From Bacillota bacterium (GTDB lineage Bacteria; Bacillota; DTU030): a stretch of 12,660 bases of DNA. A model generated the notes under the pieces. The model was not told the DNA's origin. It searched no databases and saw nothing but the letters and a program-made list of their open reading frames with translations. Positions 6,893 through 12,660 of the stretch are shown here, piece by piece. The stretch's first letter is position 1, and each line of letters opens with the position of its first letter. Position numbers and translations under genes: made by a program. Location: contig DUTA01000090.1 of NCBI GenBank assembly GCA_012842325.1, forward strand, positions 1 through 12,660. Reading direction: 5' to 3'.

Positions 6893-7215
6893 TGACATCA
6901 CCTCCTGGGAAGAATTCGGGGCAACGGTTTTTCTTCCTGCCCCGGCCTTGTTTCTTATTTAACAAAGGGAGGAGGATTTTTCCTCTTCGTGTCGAAAGGG
7001 AAAATGGGCTGCAAACACAGGAGTAGAGGGTTTAATAGGGCAGGCAGGGCTATAGTTCAGTCCGGGTTGCAGACAGGGGCTGGCTGGGACTGGAGTGCCG
7101 GCCCCAACCTGTTGTGTAGTTGGCAGGGGTTGGGGAAGAATATTTATGTAGCTCTGCGCCGCTATTGTTTCCCTGCGCCTGTGTTCTAAACATTATTCTG
7201 AGGGAGGTTGCCAAG
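6893..7215. other. Divergent intergenic region between tmcAL and pta
   Basis: This gap of about 320 bases holds the start signals of both operons and no supported gene. The tmcAL ribosome binding site is at 6901-6906 and that of pta, AGGGAGG, at 7201-7207. Around 6946-6969 TTGTT and AACAA flank an A/T-rich core. The sequence from 7028 to 7135 is G-rich and contains two overlapping hairpins, given separately. TTGGCA (7120-7125) followed 15 bases on by TATTTA (7141-7146) is the best, but poor, promoter-like pair for pta; TATAGT at 7051-7056 has no -35. No clear sigma-A promoter for tmcAL could be picked out. Confidence 0.6.
7076..7135 (+). promoter_or_regulatory. Two mutually exclusive hairpins upstream of pta
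   Basis: Hairpin one pairs 7076-7084 (GGGGCTGGC) with 7097-7105, nine pairs including one G-U, around a 12-base loop. Hairpin two pairs 7102-7109 (CCCCAACC) with 7128-7135 (GGTTGGGG), eight perfect pairs. They share 7102-7105, so an RNA cannot form both fully. A third local option pairs 7104-7108 with 7119-7123 (CCAAC, GTTGG). None is followed by a T-run. If transcription starts upstream of 7076 this could be a switching leader; if it starts near 7150 it is only DNA structure. Confidence 0.35.
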
Positions 7216-8211
7216 GTGGATATTTTAACGAAAATTAAAGAAAAGGCGAAAACCCAGGTAAAAACCATCGTTCTGCCCGAAGCCCTGGATATGCGGATGC
7301 TGAAGGCTGCCCAAATCATTAAAGCCGAAGGGACTGCCAAGCTCATCCTCCTGGGTTACCGGGCGGAGATCGAGGTGGCGGCCGCCAAGGCGGAGGTAAA
7401 TCTGGAGGGAATCGAGATTATAGATCCAAAAGCATCCCCGAAAAGAGAAAAATACAGCGAAACCCTCTATGAACTGCGCCGCCATAAGGGCTTAACCCTG
7501 GAGAAGGCCCGGGAGCTGATGGGAGAACCCCTGTATTATGCAGCAATGATGGTCAAGGAAGGGGATGCCGACGGCTATGTAGCAGGGGCGGCCAACACGA
7601 CAGCCGATGTCTTTCGTCCGGCCCTGCAGATCATTAAGACGGCTCCGGGCATCTCTATTGTCTCCAGTGCCTTCATAATGATTGTCCCCAACTGCGATCT
7701 GGGGCAGGAGGGGGTTTTCGTTTTTGCCGACTGTGCACTGAATCCCGAGCCGACGGCGGAACAACTGGCCGAGATTGCCATCGCTTCGGCTCAAACGGCC
7801 AGAACCCTCCTGGGCATGGAGCCCCGGGTTGCCCTCCTCTCCTTCTCGACCAAGGGCAGTGCCCAGCACCCCCTGGTGGACAAAGGGGTAGAGGCAACCA
7901 GGCTGGTGCGGGAAAAGGCGCCCGATCTGATGGTCGACGGCGAGCTGCAGCTTGATGCCGCCATTGTCCCGGCTGTCGGTGCCAAAAAGGCCCCGGACAG
8001 CGAAATCGCCGGAAAGGCCAATGTCCTCATCTTCCCGGATCTCCAGGCCGGGAATATCGGTTACAAGCTGGTGGAACGCCTGGCCAAGGCCTCAGCCGTG
8101 GGCCCCGTTACCCAGGGAATGGCGCGGCCCGTCAACGACCTTTCCCGGGGCTGCAGTGTAGAGGATATTGTCAATGTCGTTGCCATTACGGCCGTCCAGG
8201 CCCAGGGATAA
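7216..8211 (+). CDS. pta: Phosphate acetyltransferase Pta
   Basis: Pta converts acetyl-CoA and phosphate to acetyl phosphate and CoA in the cytoplasm, the first step of acetate formation. The 331-residue protein is the short, single-domain PTA/PTB type without the N-terminal regulatory domains of enteric Pta. Family stretches are VLPEALDMRMLKAA near the start, MVKEGDADGYVAGA, TADVFRPALQIIKTAPG, the SFSTKGSA segment, DGELQLDAAIVP, and the C-terminal GPVTQGMARPVNDLSRGCS. Start is GTG 7216, eight bases after AGGGAGG (7201-7207); the frame extends upstream to 7120 without support. ackA follows after 24 bases, making the classic acetate operon. This matters because Moorella thermoacetica is reported to use PduL-type phosphotransacetylases instead. 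A phosphate butyryltransferase is the alternative, but the motifs and the ackA partner favour Pta. Confidence 0.95.
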   Translation: MDILTKIKEKAKTQVKTIVLPEALDMRMLKAAQIIKAEGTAKLILLGYRAEIEVAAAKAEVNLEGIEIIDPKASPKREKYSETLYELRRHKGLTLEKARELMGEPLYYAAMMVKEGDADGYVAGAANTTADVFRPALQIIKTAPGISIVSSAFIMIVPNCDLGQEGVFVFADCALNPEPTAEQLAEIAIASAQTARTLLGMEPRVALLSFSTKGSAQHPLVDKGVEATRLVREKAPDLMVDGELQLDAAIVPAVGAKKAPDSEIAGKANVLIFPDLQAGNIGYKLVERLAKASAVGPVTQGMARPVNDLSRGCSVEDIVNVVAITAVQAQG

Positions 8212-8235
8212 TCTGTGAAGGGAGGAAAGGGCATT

Positions 8236-9462
8236 ATGAAAATATTGGTATTAAACTGTGGCAGTTCTTCTCTTAAATACCAGCTCATCGACATGGAGCA
8301 GGAAAAGGTGATGGCCCAGGGATTGCTGGAAAGGATCGGTATCCCGGGGTCCCTCCTCACCCACATTCCCAACGGGAATGCCGGGGAAAAGGTCAAGATT
8401 TCCCGCGACGTACCCGATCACAAGGTGGGCATCCAGATGGTTATTGCCGCCCTGCAGGATGAGAACCACGGCGTGATCAAGGACATGGGGGAAATTGACG
8501 CCGTCGGCCACCGGGTGGTCCACGGCGGTGAGAAATTTGCCGATTCGGTCATTATCGACGACGAGGTTATGAAGGTTCTCCACGAGTGTGCGGAACTGGC
8601 TCCCCTCCATAATCCGGCCAATATTCTGGGGATCGAGGCCTGCAGCAGCTTGATGCCAGGGGTTCCCCAGGTGGCCGTCTTTGACACCGCCTTCCATCAG
8701 ACCGTGCCCCAGGAAGCCCATATCTACGGCTTGCCCTACGAGTATTATGAGAAATATGCCGTGCGCCGCTACGGCTTCCATGGCACCTCCCACAAGTATG
8801 TAGCCCGGCGGTGTGCCAGGCTGCTGGGTCGGCCCCTGGAAGAGTTGAAGATTGTCACCTGCCACCTGGGCAACGGCTGCAGCCTGACCGCCGTCAAGAA
8901 CGGGATTTCCATTGATACCAGCCTGGGTTTTGGCACCATTTCGGGCCCCATCATGGGCACCCGGTGCGGGGATGTGGACCCGGCTGTCATTCCCTTCTTG
9001 ATGGAAAAGGAGGGGCTGACGGCTGCGGAAATGAACAATATCCTCTACAAGAAGAGCGGCTTGCTGGGCATATCCGGCGTAAGCAGTGATATGCGGGATA
9101 TTGAAGCGGCGGCGGCAGAGGGCAACGAAAGGGCCCAGTTGGCCCTGGACATCTTTGCTTACATGAACCGGAAATATATCGGCGCCTATGCCGCTGCCAT
9201 GGGCGGGCTCGATGCCATTGTCTTTACGGCCGGAATTGGTGAAAACGGCATTGCCATCCGGGAAAAGATTTGCCAGGGGCTGGAATTTTTAGGGGCAGTA
9301 ATTGATCCCGAGAAGAACAAGGTCCGGGGCCAGGAGGCGGAGATAAGCCGGGACGGCTCGACCGTAAAGATCTATGTGATCCCCACCAATGAGGAATTGA
9401 TGATCGCCCAGGACACCCTGGAACTGGTCAAGGGCCGTCGAGGATGCTGTTGCTGCCGGTAG
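8236..9462 (+). CDS. ackA: Acetate kinase AckA
   Basis: AckA moves phosphate from acetyl phosphate to ADP, giving acetate and ATP, the substrate-level ATP step of acetogens and fermenters. The 408-residue protein carries all catalytic residues known from the Methanosarcina enzyme at near-identical numbers: Asn7 (VLNCGSSSLKY), Arg93 (GHRVVHGG), Asp150 (VFDTAFHQ), His182 (GFHGTSH), Arg243 (MGTRCGDVDP) and Glu386 (PTNEELMIA), plus TAGIGENG. The ATG at 8236 follows GGAGG (8221-8225). Two oddities: the usual TPLEG/TPLAG just before MGTR reads GTISG (residues 233-237), and the protein ends GCCCCR, about ten residues beyond where many AckA proteins stop. Cotranscribed with pta; a hairpin follows the stop. 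Propionate or butyrate kinase is a remote alternative. Confidence 0.96.
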   Translation: MKILVLNCGSSSLKYQLIDMEQEKVMAQGLLERIGIPGSLLTHIPNGNAGEKVKISRDVPDHKVGIQMVIAALQDENHGVIKDMGEIDAVGHRVVHGGEKFADSVIIDDEVMKVLHECAELAPLHNPANILGIEACSSLMPGVPQVAVFDTAFHQTVPQEAHIYGLPYEYYEKYAVRRYGFHGTSHKYVARRCARLLGRPLEELKIVTCHLGNGCSLTAVKNGISIDTSLGFGTISGPIMGTRCGDVDPAVIPFLMEKEGLTAAEMNNILYKKSGLLGISGVSSDMRDIEAAAAEGNERAQLALDIFAYMNRKYIGAYAAAMGGLDAIVFTAGIGENGIAIREKICQGLEFLGAVIDPEKNKVRGQEAEISRDGSTVKIYVIPTNEELMIAQDTLELVKGRRGCCCCR

Positions 9463-9487
9463 CATGATAGTCGGGTACAGTCATCTT

Positions 9488-9512
9488 GGCCGGAAACACA
9501 CCGTTTCCGGCC
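9488..9512 (+). terminator. Hairpin ending the pta-ackA operon
   Basis: GGCCGGAAAC (9488-9497) and GTTTCCGGCC (9503-9512) are perfect 10-base complements around a 5-base loop, 25 bases after the ackA stop. The following TGGTATTATG is only moderately T-rich, so termination may be incomplete or assisted. It stands just upstream of the yceD promoter and sensibly separates the two units. Confidence 0.65.
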
Positions 9513-9537
9513 TGGTATTATGCTCCGAAGTATTGAC

Positions 9538-9567
9538 TTGACAAGGGGTAAGAATACTAATTATAAT
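9538..9567 (+). promoter_or_regulatory. Strong sigma-A promoter for yceD-rpmF
   Basis: TTGACA (9538-9543) and TATAAT (9562-9567) are both perfect consensus hexamers, 18 bases apart. Transcription should begin near 9574, leaving a leader of about 25 bases before the GTG at 9599. A second TTGACT overlaps the -35 but is too far away at 23 bases. Such a consensus promoter fits the constant high demand for a ribosomal protein. Confidence 0.85.
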
Positions 9568-9598
9568 GAAGGTTGTTTAGTGGGGGGAGGGAACCCCT

Positions 9599-10120
9599 GT
9601 GAGGATAAATGTTGCCGATTTGAAAAAAACCCCGGGGGCGCAGCTTGAGATCAGCCTCGAGGAGCCCCTGCCTTCCCTGGCGGAAGAAGGGGTGCAGGAG
9701 GTACGCCTCCTGGCGCCGGTTAGGGTTGATTTGCGGCTCAGGAATGTGGACGGGGTCATCCTGGCAGAAGGGAAGATCAGGGCCCAGGTATCCCTGTGCT
9801 GCAGTCGCTGCCTGAAAGAATTCTCCCAGAATCTTGAGGTGGCAGTCAACGAGGCCTATTCCGATGCCGGGGACTTCCCGGGGAAGGGAGAGGAAGAGGA
9901 AGACGGCATCATTTTCTTTTCCGGCAATTACATTGATCTCACAGCAGCTGTCAGGGAAAATCTGCTGGCCGCCCTGCCGATGAAGGTAACCTGCCGCGAA
10001 GACTGCCGGGGGCTGTGTCCCCGCTGCGGTCAGGACCTCAACCTTGGTGACTGCGGCTGCCGGCGGCAGGAGATAGATCCCCGCCTGGCGAGTTTGGGCA
10101 AGTTGCTGGCAAGGGAATAA
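9599..10120 (+). CDS. yceD: DUF177 family protein YceD, rRNA-accumulation factor
   Basis: A member of the DUF177/YceD family (ylbN in Bacillus), which almost always precedes rpmF. E. coli and plant members are linked to 23S rRNA accumulation, so a large-subunit assembly role is likely, though the mechanism is unknown. The 173-residue protein shows the N-terminal beta-rich part (MRINVADLKK..., ISLEEPL), the central cysteine group CCSRCLKEF (Cys67, 68, 71), an acidic stretch GEEEED at about 97-102, and a C-terminal cluster with Cys132, 136, 140, 143, 152 and 154 in a CxxxCxxxCxxC plus CxC arrangement that looks able to bind zinc. The start is GTG 9599, seven bases after GGGGGGAGGG. Forty bases separate it from rpmF, in one transcript. 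The cysteine clusters recur in many Firmicute members, while E. coli YceD keeps only part. Confidence 0.92.
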   Translation: MRINVADLKKTPGAQLEISLEEPLPSLAEEGVQEVRLLAPVRVDLRLRNVDGVILAEGKIRAQVSLCCSRCLKEFSQNLEVAVNEAYSDAGDFPGKGEEEEDGIIFFSGNYIDLTAAVRENLLAALPMKVTCREDCRGLCPRCGQDLNLGDCGCRRQEIDPRLASLGKLLARE

Positions 10121-10160
10121 GTAGGAGAAATAAAGGCTGTATGGAAAGGGGTGTCCAGGA

Positions 10161-10340
10161 ATGGCTGTTCCGAAGAAAAAAATGACCAGAAGCAGGCGCG
10201 ACCGCCGCCGTGCCCACTGGAAACTGACCTTACCCGGTTTAATTGCCTGTCCGCGCTGCCATGAACCCAAACTGAGCCACCGGGTCTGTCCCAATTGCGG
10301 CTATTACAAAAACCGGCAGGTTGTGACCCAGGCAGAATAA
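10161..10340 (+). CDS. rpmF: 50S ribosomal protein L32
   Basis: L32 is a small zinc-containing protein of the large ribosomal subunit. The 59-residue product begins MAVPKKKMTRSRRDRRRAHW, the highly conserved L32 N-terminus, and has two CxxC pairs, CPRC at residues 30-33 and CPNC at 43-46, forming the zinc ribbon; this is the zinc-binding (C+) form of the protein, so there is no sign of a zinc-independent paralogue here. The ATG at 10161 follows GGAAAGGGG (10143-10151) with a second AGGA directly before it. It follows yceD by 40 bases and is closed by a strong terminator. Small size keeps it easy to miss. Confidence 0.97.
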   Translation: MAVPKKKMTRSRRDRRRAHWKLTLPGLIACPRCHEPKLSHRVCPNCGYYKNRQVVTQAE

Positions 10341-10365
10341 AGGGTAGATTTTAAGTATCGGGCTG

Positions 10366-10412
10366 AAAAAACAAGGAAATCCCTCCTAAGGAGGAGATTT
10401 CCTTGTTTTTTT
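10366..10412 (+). terminator. Strong intrinsic terminator after rpmF
   Basis: The 5' arm, 10366-10386, pairs with 10390-10411 through CCTCC/GGAGG at the tip and GGAAATC/GATTTCC below, with one bulged A (10395) and a TAA loop. It runs straight into seven T (10406-10412). Six A on the 5' side make it potentially bidirectional. It isolates yceD-rpmF from fapR-plsX-fabH. Confidence 0.93.
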
Positions 10413-10456
10413 CTGGAAACAGATCCGCCCACTCCCTTGCCCCTTACCCGCGGTTG

Positions 10457-10484
10457 TTGTATACTACTTACCATCAGATATTAT
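10457..10484 (+). promoter_or_regulatory. Sigma-A promoter for fapR-plsX-fabH
   Basis: TTGTAT (10457-10462) and TATTAT (10479-10484) lie 16 bases apart; TTGTTG at 10454-10459 is an alternative -35 at 19. The start would be near 10491, about 22 bases before the TTG at 10513. The -10 and start site are overlapped by the probable FapR operator. Confidence 0.6.
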
Positions 10485-10497
10485 TACCAGGTATTAT
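10481..10497 (+). promoter_or_regulatory. Probable FapR operator (autoregulatory)
   Basis: TTATTACCAGGTATTAT is an imperfect palindrome centred on TACC-A-GGTA. It agrees at about 13 of 17 positions with the FapR box as I remember it, TTAGTACCTGGTACTAA. It covers part of the -10 and the expected start site, so bound FapR would block polymerase, and malonyl-CoA would release it. The consensus is from memory. Confidence 0.6.
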
Positions 10498-10512
10498 AAG
10501 CAGGTGGTAAAA

Positions 10513-11076
10513 TTGTCCCGGCGTTCCGAAAAAAAAAGACAGCGGCAGCAGGAACTCCTTGCCCTGCTGGAGGAGAATCCCTTTCTCACCGACGAGGAGG
10601 CTGCCCAGTATTTTGGGGTCAGCTCCCAGACCATCCGCCTGGACCGGCTGGAACTCAACATTCCCGAAATGCGGATACGCTCCCAGGAAATGGCCCGGCA
10701 GGCCTACCGGGAATTGCGGGCTCTAAGCGGCAGGGAGATGGTGGGTGAGCTCTATGAACTGGAGCTGGGGAAACAGGCCCTCTCCCTGTTGGAGACTACC
10801 CCGGACATGGTCTTTGAAAAGAGCCGGGTAGTCAGGGGCCATTACATCTATGCCCAGGCGGAATCCCTGGCCATCGCCCTGGTCGACGCCGAGGTTGTCC
10901 TTACCGGGGTGGCCAACATTAAATACAAGCATCCCGTCTATGTGGGGGATCGGCTGGTGGCCAGGGCCCAGGTGACGAGGCAGCGGGGGAATAAGTATTT
11001 TATCTGGGTCAGGACCAGGTGCCGGGATAAAGAGGTCTTTCGGGCCAAGTTCATTCTGGTTTCCCTGTCCCAGTAA
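10513..11076 (+). CDS. fapR: Transcription factor FapR, fatty acid and phospholipid regulator
   Basis: FapR represses fatty acid and phospholipid genes in Firmicutes and is released from DNA by malonyl-CoA. The 187-residue protein has an N-terminal helix-turn-helix (about residues 14-55; LTDEEAAQYFGVSSQTIRLD then RLELNIPEMR) joined by a linker helix to a C-terminal hot-dog ligand domain (about 75-187), with RGHYIYAQAESLA and VYVGDRLVARAQV as family stretches; the RGH arginine corresponds to a malonyl-CoA-contacting position. I chose TTG 10513 because AGGTGG (10502-10507) is five bases upstream and the resulting N-terminus aligns with Bacillus FapR; GTG 10504, three codons earlier, is the alternative and has little binding site. 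It heads an operon with plsX and fabH, spaced 13 and 2 bases, and its promoter bears a probable FapR box. Confidence 0.93.
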   Translation: MSRRSEKKRQRQQELLALLEENPFLTDEEAAQYFGVSSQTIRLDRLELNIPEMRIRSQEMARQAYRELRALSGREMVGELYELELGKQALSLLETTPDMVFEKSRVVRGHYIYAQAESLAIALVDAEVVLTGVANIKYKHPVYVGDRLVARAQVTRQRGNKYFIWVRTRCRDKEVFRAKFILVSLSQ

Positions 11077-11089
11077 GGAGGGAAAAAGG

Positions 11090-12094
11090 GTGAAGATTGC
11101 CGTCGATGCCATGGGCGGAGACTATGCCCCCCGGGAGCTGGTGCGGGGAGCAGTCGCTGCCCTTCAGAAACAGGAGGGACTGGAGATCCTTTTGGTGGGC
11201 CGGCCTGAGGAGCTGGCGGCTGAGCTGAAGGCCTGCGGCTGGGAAGGAGCCCAGGGGATAAGAATTGTCCCGACCCAGGATGTGATTGCCATGGAGGAAA
11301 ACCCGGGGCTGGCCCTGCGGCGCAAGAAGGATGCTTCCGTAGTTGTTGCCGCCCGCCTGGTTAAGGAGGGGGAAGCGGCAGCCTTTGTTTCGGCGGGTAA
11401 TACCGGTGCCGCCATGGGGGCGGCCCTCTTTCAACTGGGCCGGATCAAGGGGGTTGCCAGGCCGGCCATCGCCTCGCCCTTCCCCACCGCCCGGGGGCTG
11501 TGCCTCCTCCTCGATGCCGGGGCCAACGCCGAGGCCCGCCCCGTTTATCTGGCCCAGTTTGCCTACATGGGAGCAGTCTACGCCGAGAAGGTCTGGGGCA
11601 TACCCAATCCCCGGGTGGGCCTTTTAAATATCGGGAGCGAGCCGGAGAAGGGCAACGAATTGAGCCGGGAAGCCTACCGGCTCCTGGCCCGTGCCAAAAT
11701 CAATTTTGTCGGCAATGTGGAGGGCAGGGAATTGCCCGCCGGGGTGGTGGATGTCATCATCTGTGACGGCTTTGTCGGCAATGTGATCTTAAAACTGGCC
11801 GAAGGGCTGGCCTCTGCCCTCATGGAGAGGCTCAAAGGAGAACTGGAGGCCGAATTTCGCACACGGCTGGGCGCCGCCCTGGCCCTGCCCGCCTTCCGCC
11901 GCTTCAAAAAGGGCCTGGATTATCAGGAATACGGCGGTGCCCCCCTCCTGGGTGTGAATGGAGTCTGTATCATCGGCCACGGCAGTTCCCGGGCCAGGGC
12001 CATCGAAAACGCCATTGGGGCGGCGGTGGCGGCGGTGAAGGAGGAAGTCGTGGCCAAGATCCGGGAAAAAATGCTGGACTTTGCGGAGGGTTAG
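11090..12094 (+). CDS. plsX: Phosphate acyltransferase PlsX
   Basis: PlsX makes acyl phosphate from acyl-ACP and phosphate; PlsY then uses it to acylate glycerol 3-phosphate, so PlsX joins fatty acid synthesis to membrane lipid synthesis. It is a peripheral, cytoplasmic enzyme. The 334-residue protein has family length and signatures: VDAMGGDYAPRELV at the N-terminus, SAGNTGAAMGAAL, LLDAGANAE, NIGSEPEKGN, CDGFVGNVILKLAEG, and EYGGAPLLGVNG with GHGSS near the end. The start is GTG 11090, seven bases after AAGGAGGG (11075-11082), which begins at the fapR stop. fabH starts two bases after its stop. fapR-plsX-fabH order is common in Firmicutes. Control by FapR through the shared promoter is inferred. 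Confidence 0.97.
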   Translation: MKIAVDAMGGDYAPRELVRGAVAALQKQEGLEILLVGRPEELAAELKACGWEGAQGIRIVPTQDVIAMEENPGLALRRKKDASVVVAARLVKEGEAAAFVSAGNTGAAMGAALFQLGRIKGVARPAIASPFPTARGLCLLLDAGANAEARPVYLAQFAYMGAVYAEKVWGIPNPRVGLLNIGSEPEKGNELSREAYRLLARAKINFVGNVEGRELPAGVVDVIICDGFVGNVILKLAEGLASALMERLKGELEAEFRTRLGAALALPAFRRFKKGLDYQEYGGAPLLGVNGVCIIGHGSSRARAIENAIGAAVAAVKEEVVAKIREKMLDFAEG

Positions 12095-12096
12095 TT

Positions 12097-12660
12097 ATGG
12101 CAGGTTCCAGACGCAGTGTGGGCATAGTCGGGGTTGGCAGTGCCCTGCCCGAGAAGGTGCTCACCAATGGAGAGCTGGAGAAAATGGTTGCTACCAGCAA
12201 CCAATGGATTATGACCAGAACGGGGATCAGGGAGCGGCGCATTGCCGGTCCGGAAACTGCCACCTCGGATCTGGCCCTGCTGGCCGGCCGCCGGGCCCTG
12301 GAGGAGGCGGGGATCGGGCCGGAAGAGCTGGATCTCATCCTGGTGGCCACCACCACTCCCGACATGGCCTTTCCCAGTACAGCCTGCCTGGTGCAGGCCG
12401 GATTGGGCGCCTACAGGGCGGCGGCCTTCGACCTGGAGGCAGCCTGCAGCGGCTTCCTCTACGGCCTGGCCATCGGCGAACAATTCATTGCCTCGGGTGC
12501 CTATGAAACGGTCCTGGTCATCGGAGCGGAAGTCCTCTCCAGGATTGTCAACTGGTCCGACCGCAATACCTGCGTCCTTTTCGGCGATGGGGCCGGGGCC
12601 TGTGTCTTGCGCCCGGTGACGGCAGGGAAGGGCATTCTCTCCCACTACCTGGGGGCCGAC
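12097..12660 (+). CDS. fabH: Beta-ketoacyl-ACP synthase III FabH, partial
   Basis: FabH condenses an acyl-CoA primer with malonyl-ACP, the first elongation of type II fatty acid synthesis. The 188 codons in the window (of about 325-335 usual) are in frame to the edge. Recognisable are VGIVGVGSALPEKVLTN, the NQWIMTRTGIRERR segment, the nucleophile loop LEAACSGF with Cys117 (Cys112 in E. coli), and FGDGAGACVLRP. The later His and Asn of the triad lie beyond the window. The ATG at 12097 is two bases after the plsX stop, with GGAGGG (12085-12090) six bases upstream. Whether it prefers acetyl-CoA or branched primers cannot be told from this part. Confidence 0.97.
   Translation, partial: MAGSRRSVGIVGVGSALPEKVLTNGELEKMVATSNQWIMTRTGIRERRIAGPETATSDLALLAGRRALEEAGIGPEELDLILVATTTPDMAFPSTACLVQAGLGAYRAAAFDLEAACSGFLYGLAIGEQFIASGAYETVLVIGAEVLSRIVNWSDRNTCVLFGDGAGACVLRPVTAGKGILSHYLGAD

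Noticed and set aside
7028..7079. G-quadruplex in the pta leader
   Set aside because: G-runs are present, but one loop is about 14 bases and the runs are mostly three bases, so a stable quadruplex is not supported without measurement.
9544..9567. A FapR half-site (ATACTAAT) in the yceD promoter
   Set aside because: Only one half resembles the box; the other half is missing, and the -10 sequence itself explains the A/T pattern.
9557..10294. 245-residue minus-strand frame opposite yceD and rpmF
   Set aside because: It crosses two convincing plus-strand genes and their start signals and shows no recognisable domain.
1..12660. Mobile elements, defence genes, toxin-antitoxin pairs or CRISPR arrays
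   Set aside because: I found no transposase, integrase, long terminal repeats, or regular repeat-spacer pattern. Every well-supported gene is a conserved chromosomal one except the coiled-coil gene after coaD.

Overview
The window reads as a continuous stretch of core chromosome from an endospore-forming, fairly GC-rich Firmicute of the Clostridia, most like Moorella and its thermophilic, acetate-forming relatives. The evidence is the gene content and order (the Bacillus ylbH-ylbI-ylbJ-ylbK-ylbM-ylbN-rpmF series in rearranged form), two sporulation genes (gpr, ylbJ), strong GGAGG-type ribosome binding sites, and frequent GTG or TTG starts. The genus is an inference from protein resemblance. 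I see no insertion sequence, prophage gene, CRISPR array, tRNA or rRNA.

Layout. 1-233: 3' end of recG. 261-1244 (minus): gpr, the germination protease, behind a candidate sigma-G promoter near 1429-1457. 1588-3150: rsmD, coaD and an unnamed coiled-coil gene, with a terminator hairpin near 3238-3282. 3316-4614 (minus): ylbJ/spoVV, divergent from the patatin-like gene ylbK (4733-5506). 5603-6892 (minus): tmcAL. 7216-9462: pta-ackA behind a structured leader, closed by a hairpin at 9488-9512. 9599-10340: yceD and rpmF, from a near-ideal sigma-A promoter to a strong terminator at 10366-10412. 10513-12660: fapR, plsX and the start of fabH, behind a promoter overlapped by a probable FapR operator.

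How the genes fit together. Pta and AckA turn acetyl-CoA into acetate and ATP. TmcAL, transcribed divergently from them, uses acetate and ATP to acetylate the wobble cytidine of elongator tRNA-Met. FapR senses malonyl-CoA and controls PlsX and FabH, which link fatty acid initiation to phospholipid synthesis. CoaD makes the CoA precursor these routes need. RsmD, YceD and L32 belong to ribosome assembly, and GPR and YlbJ to spore germination and spore DPA loading.

I did not find an undescribed multi-gene system. The most useful leads are regulatory and small: overlapping, mutually exclusive hairpins ahead of pta, a terminator-like hairpin in the gpr leader, the FapR operator, and two oddities in AckA (a changed active-site loop and a C-terminal run of four cysteines).
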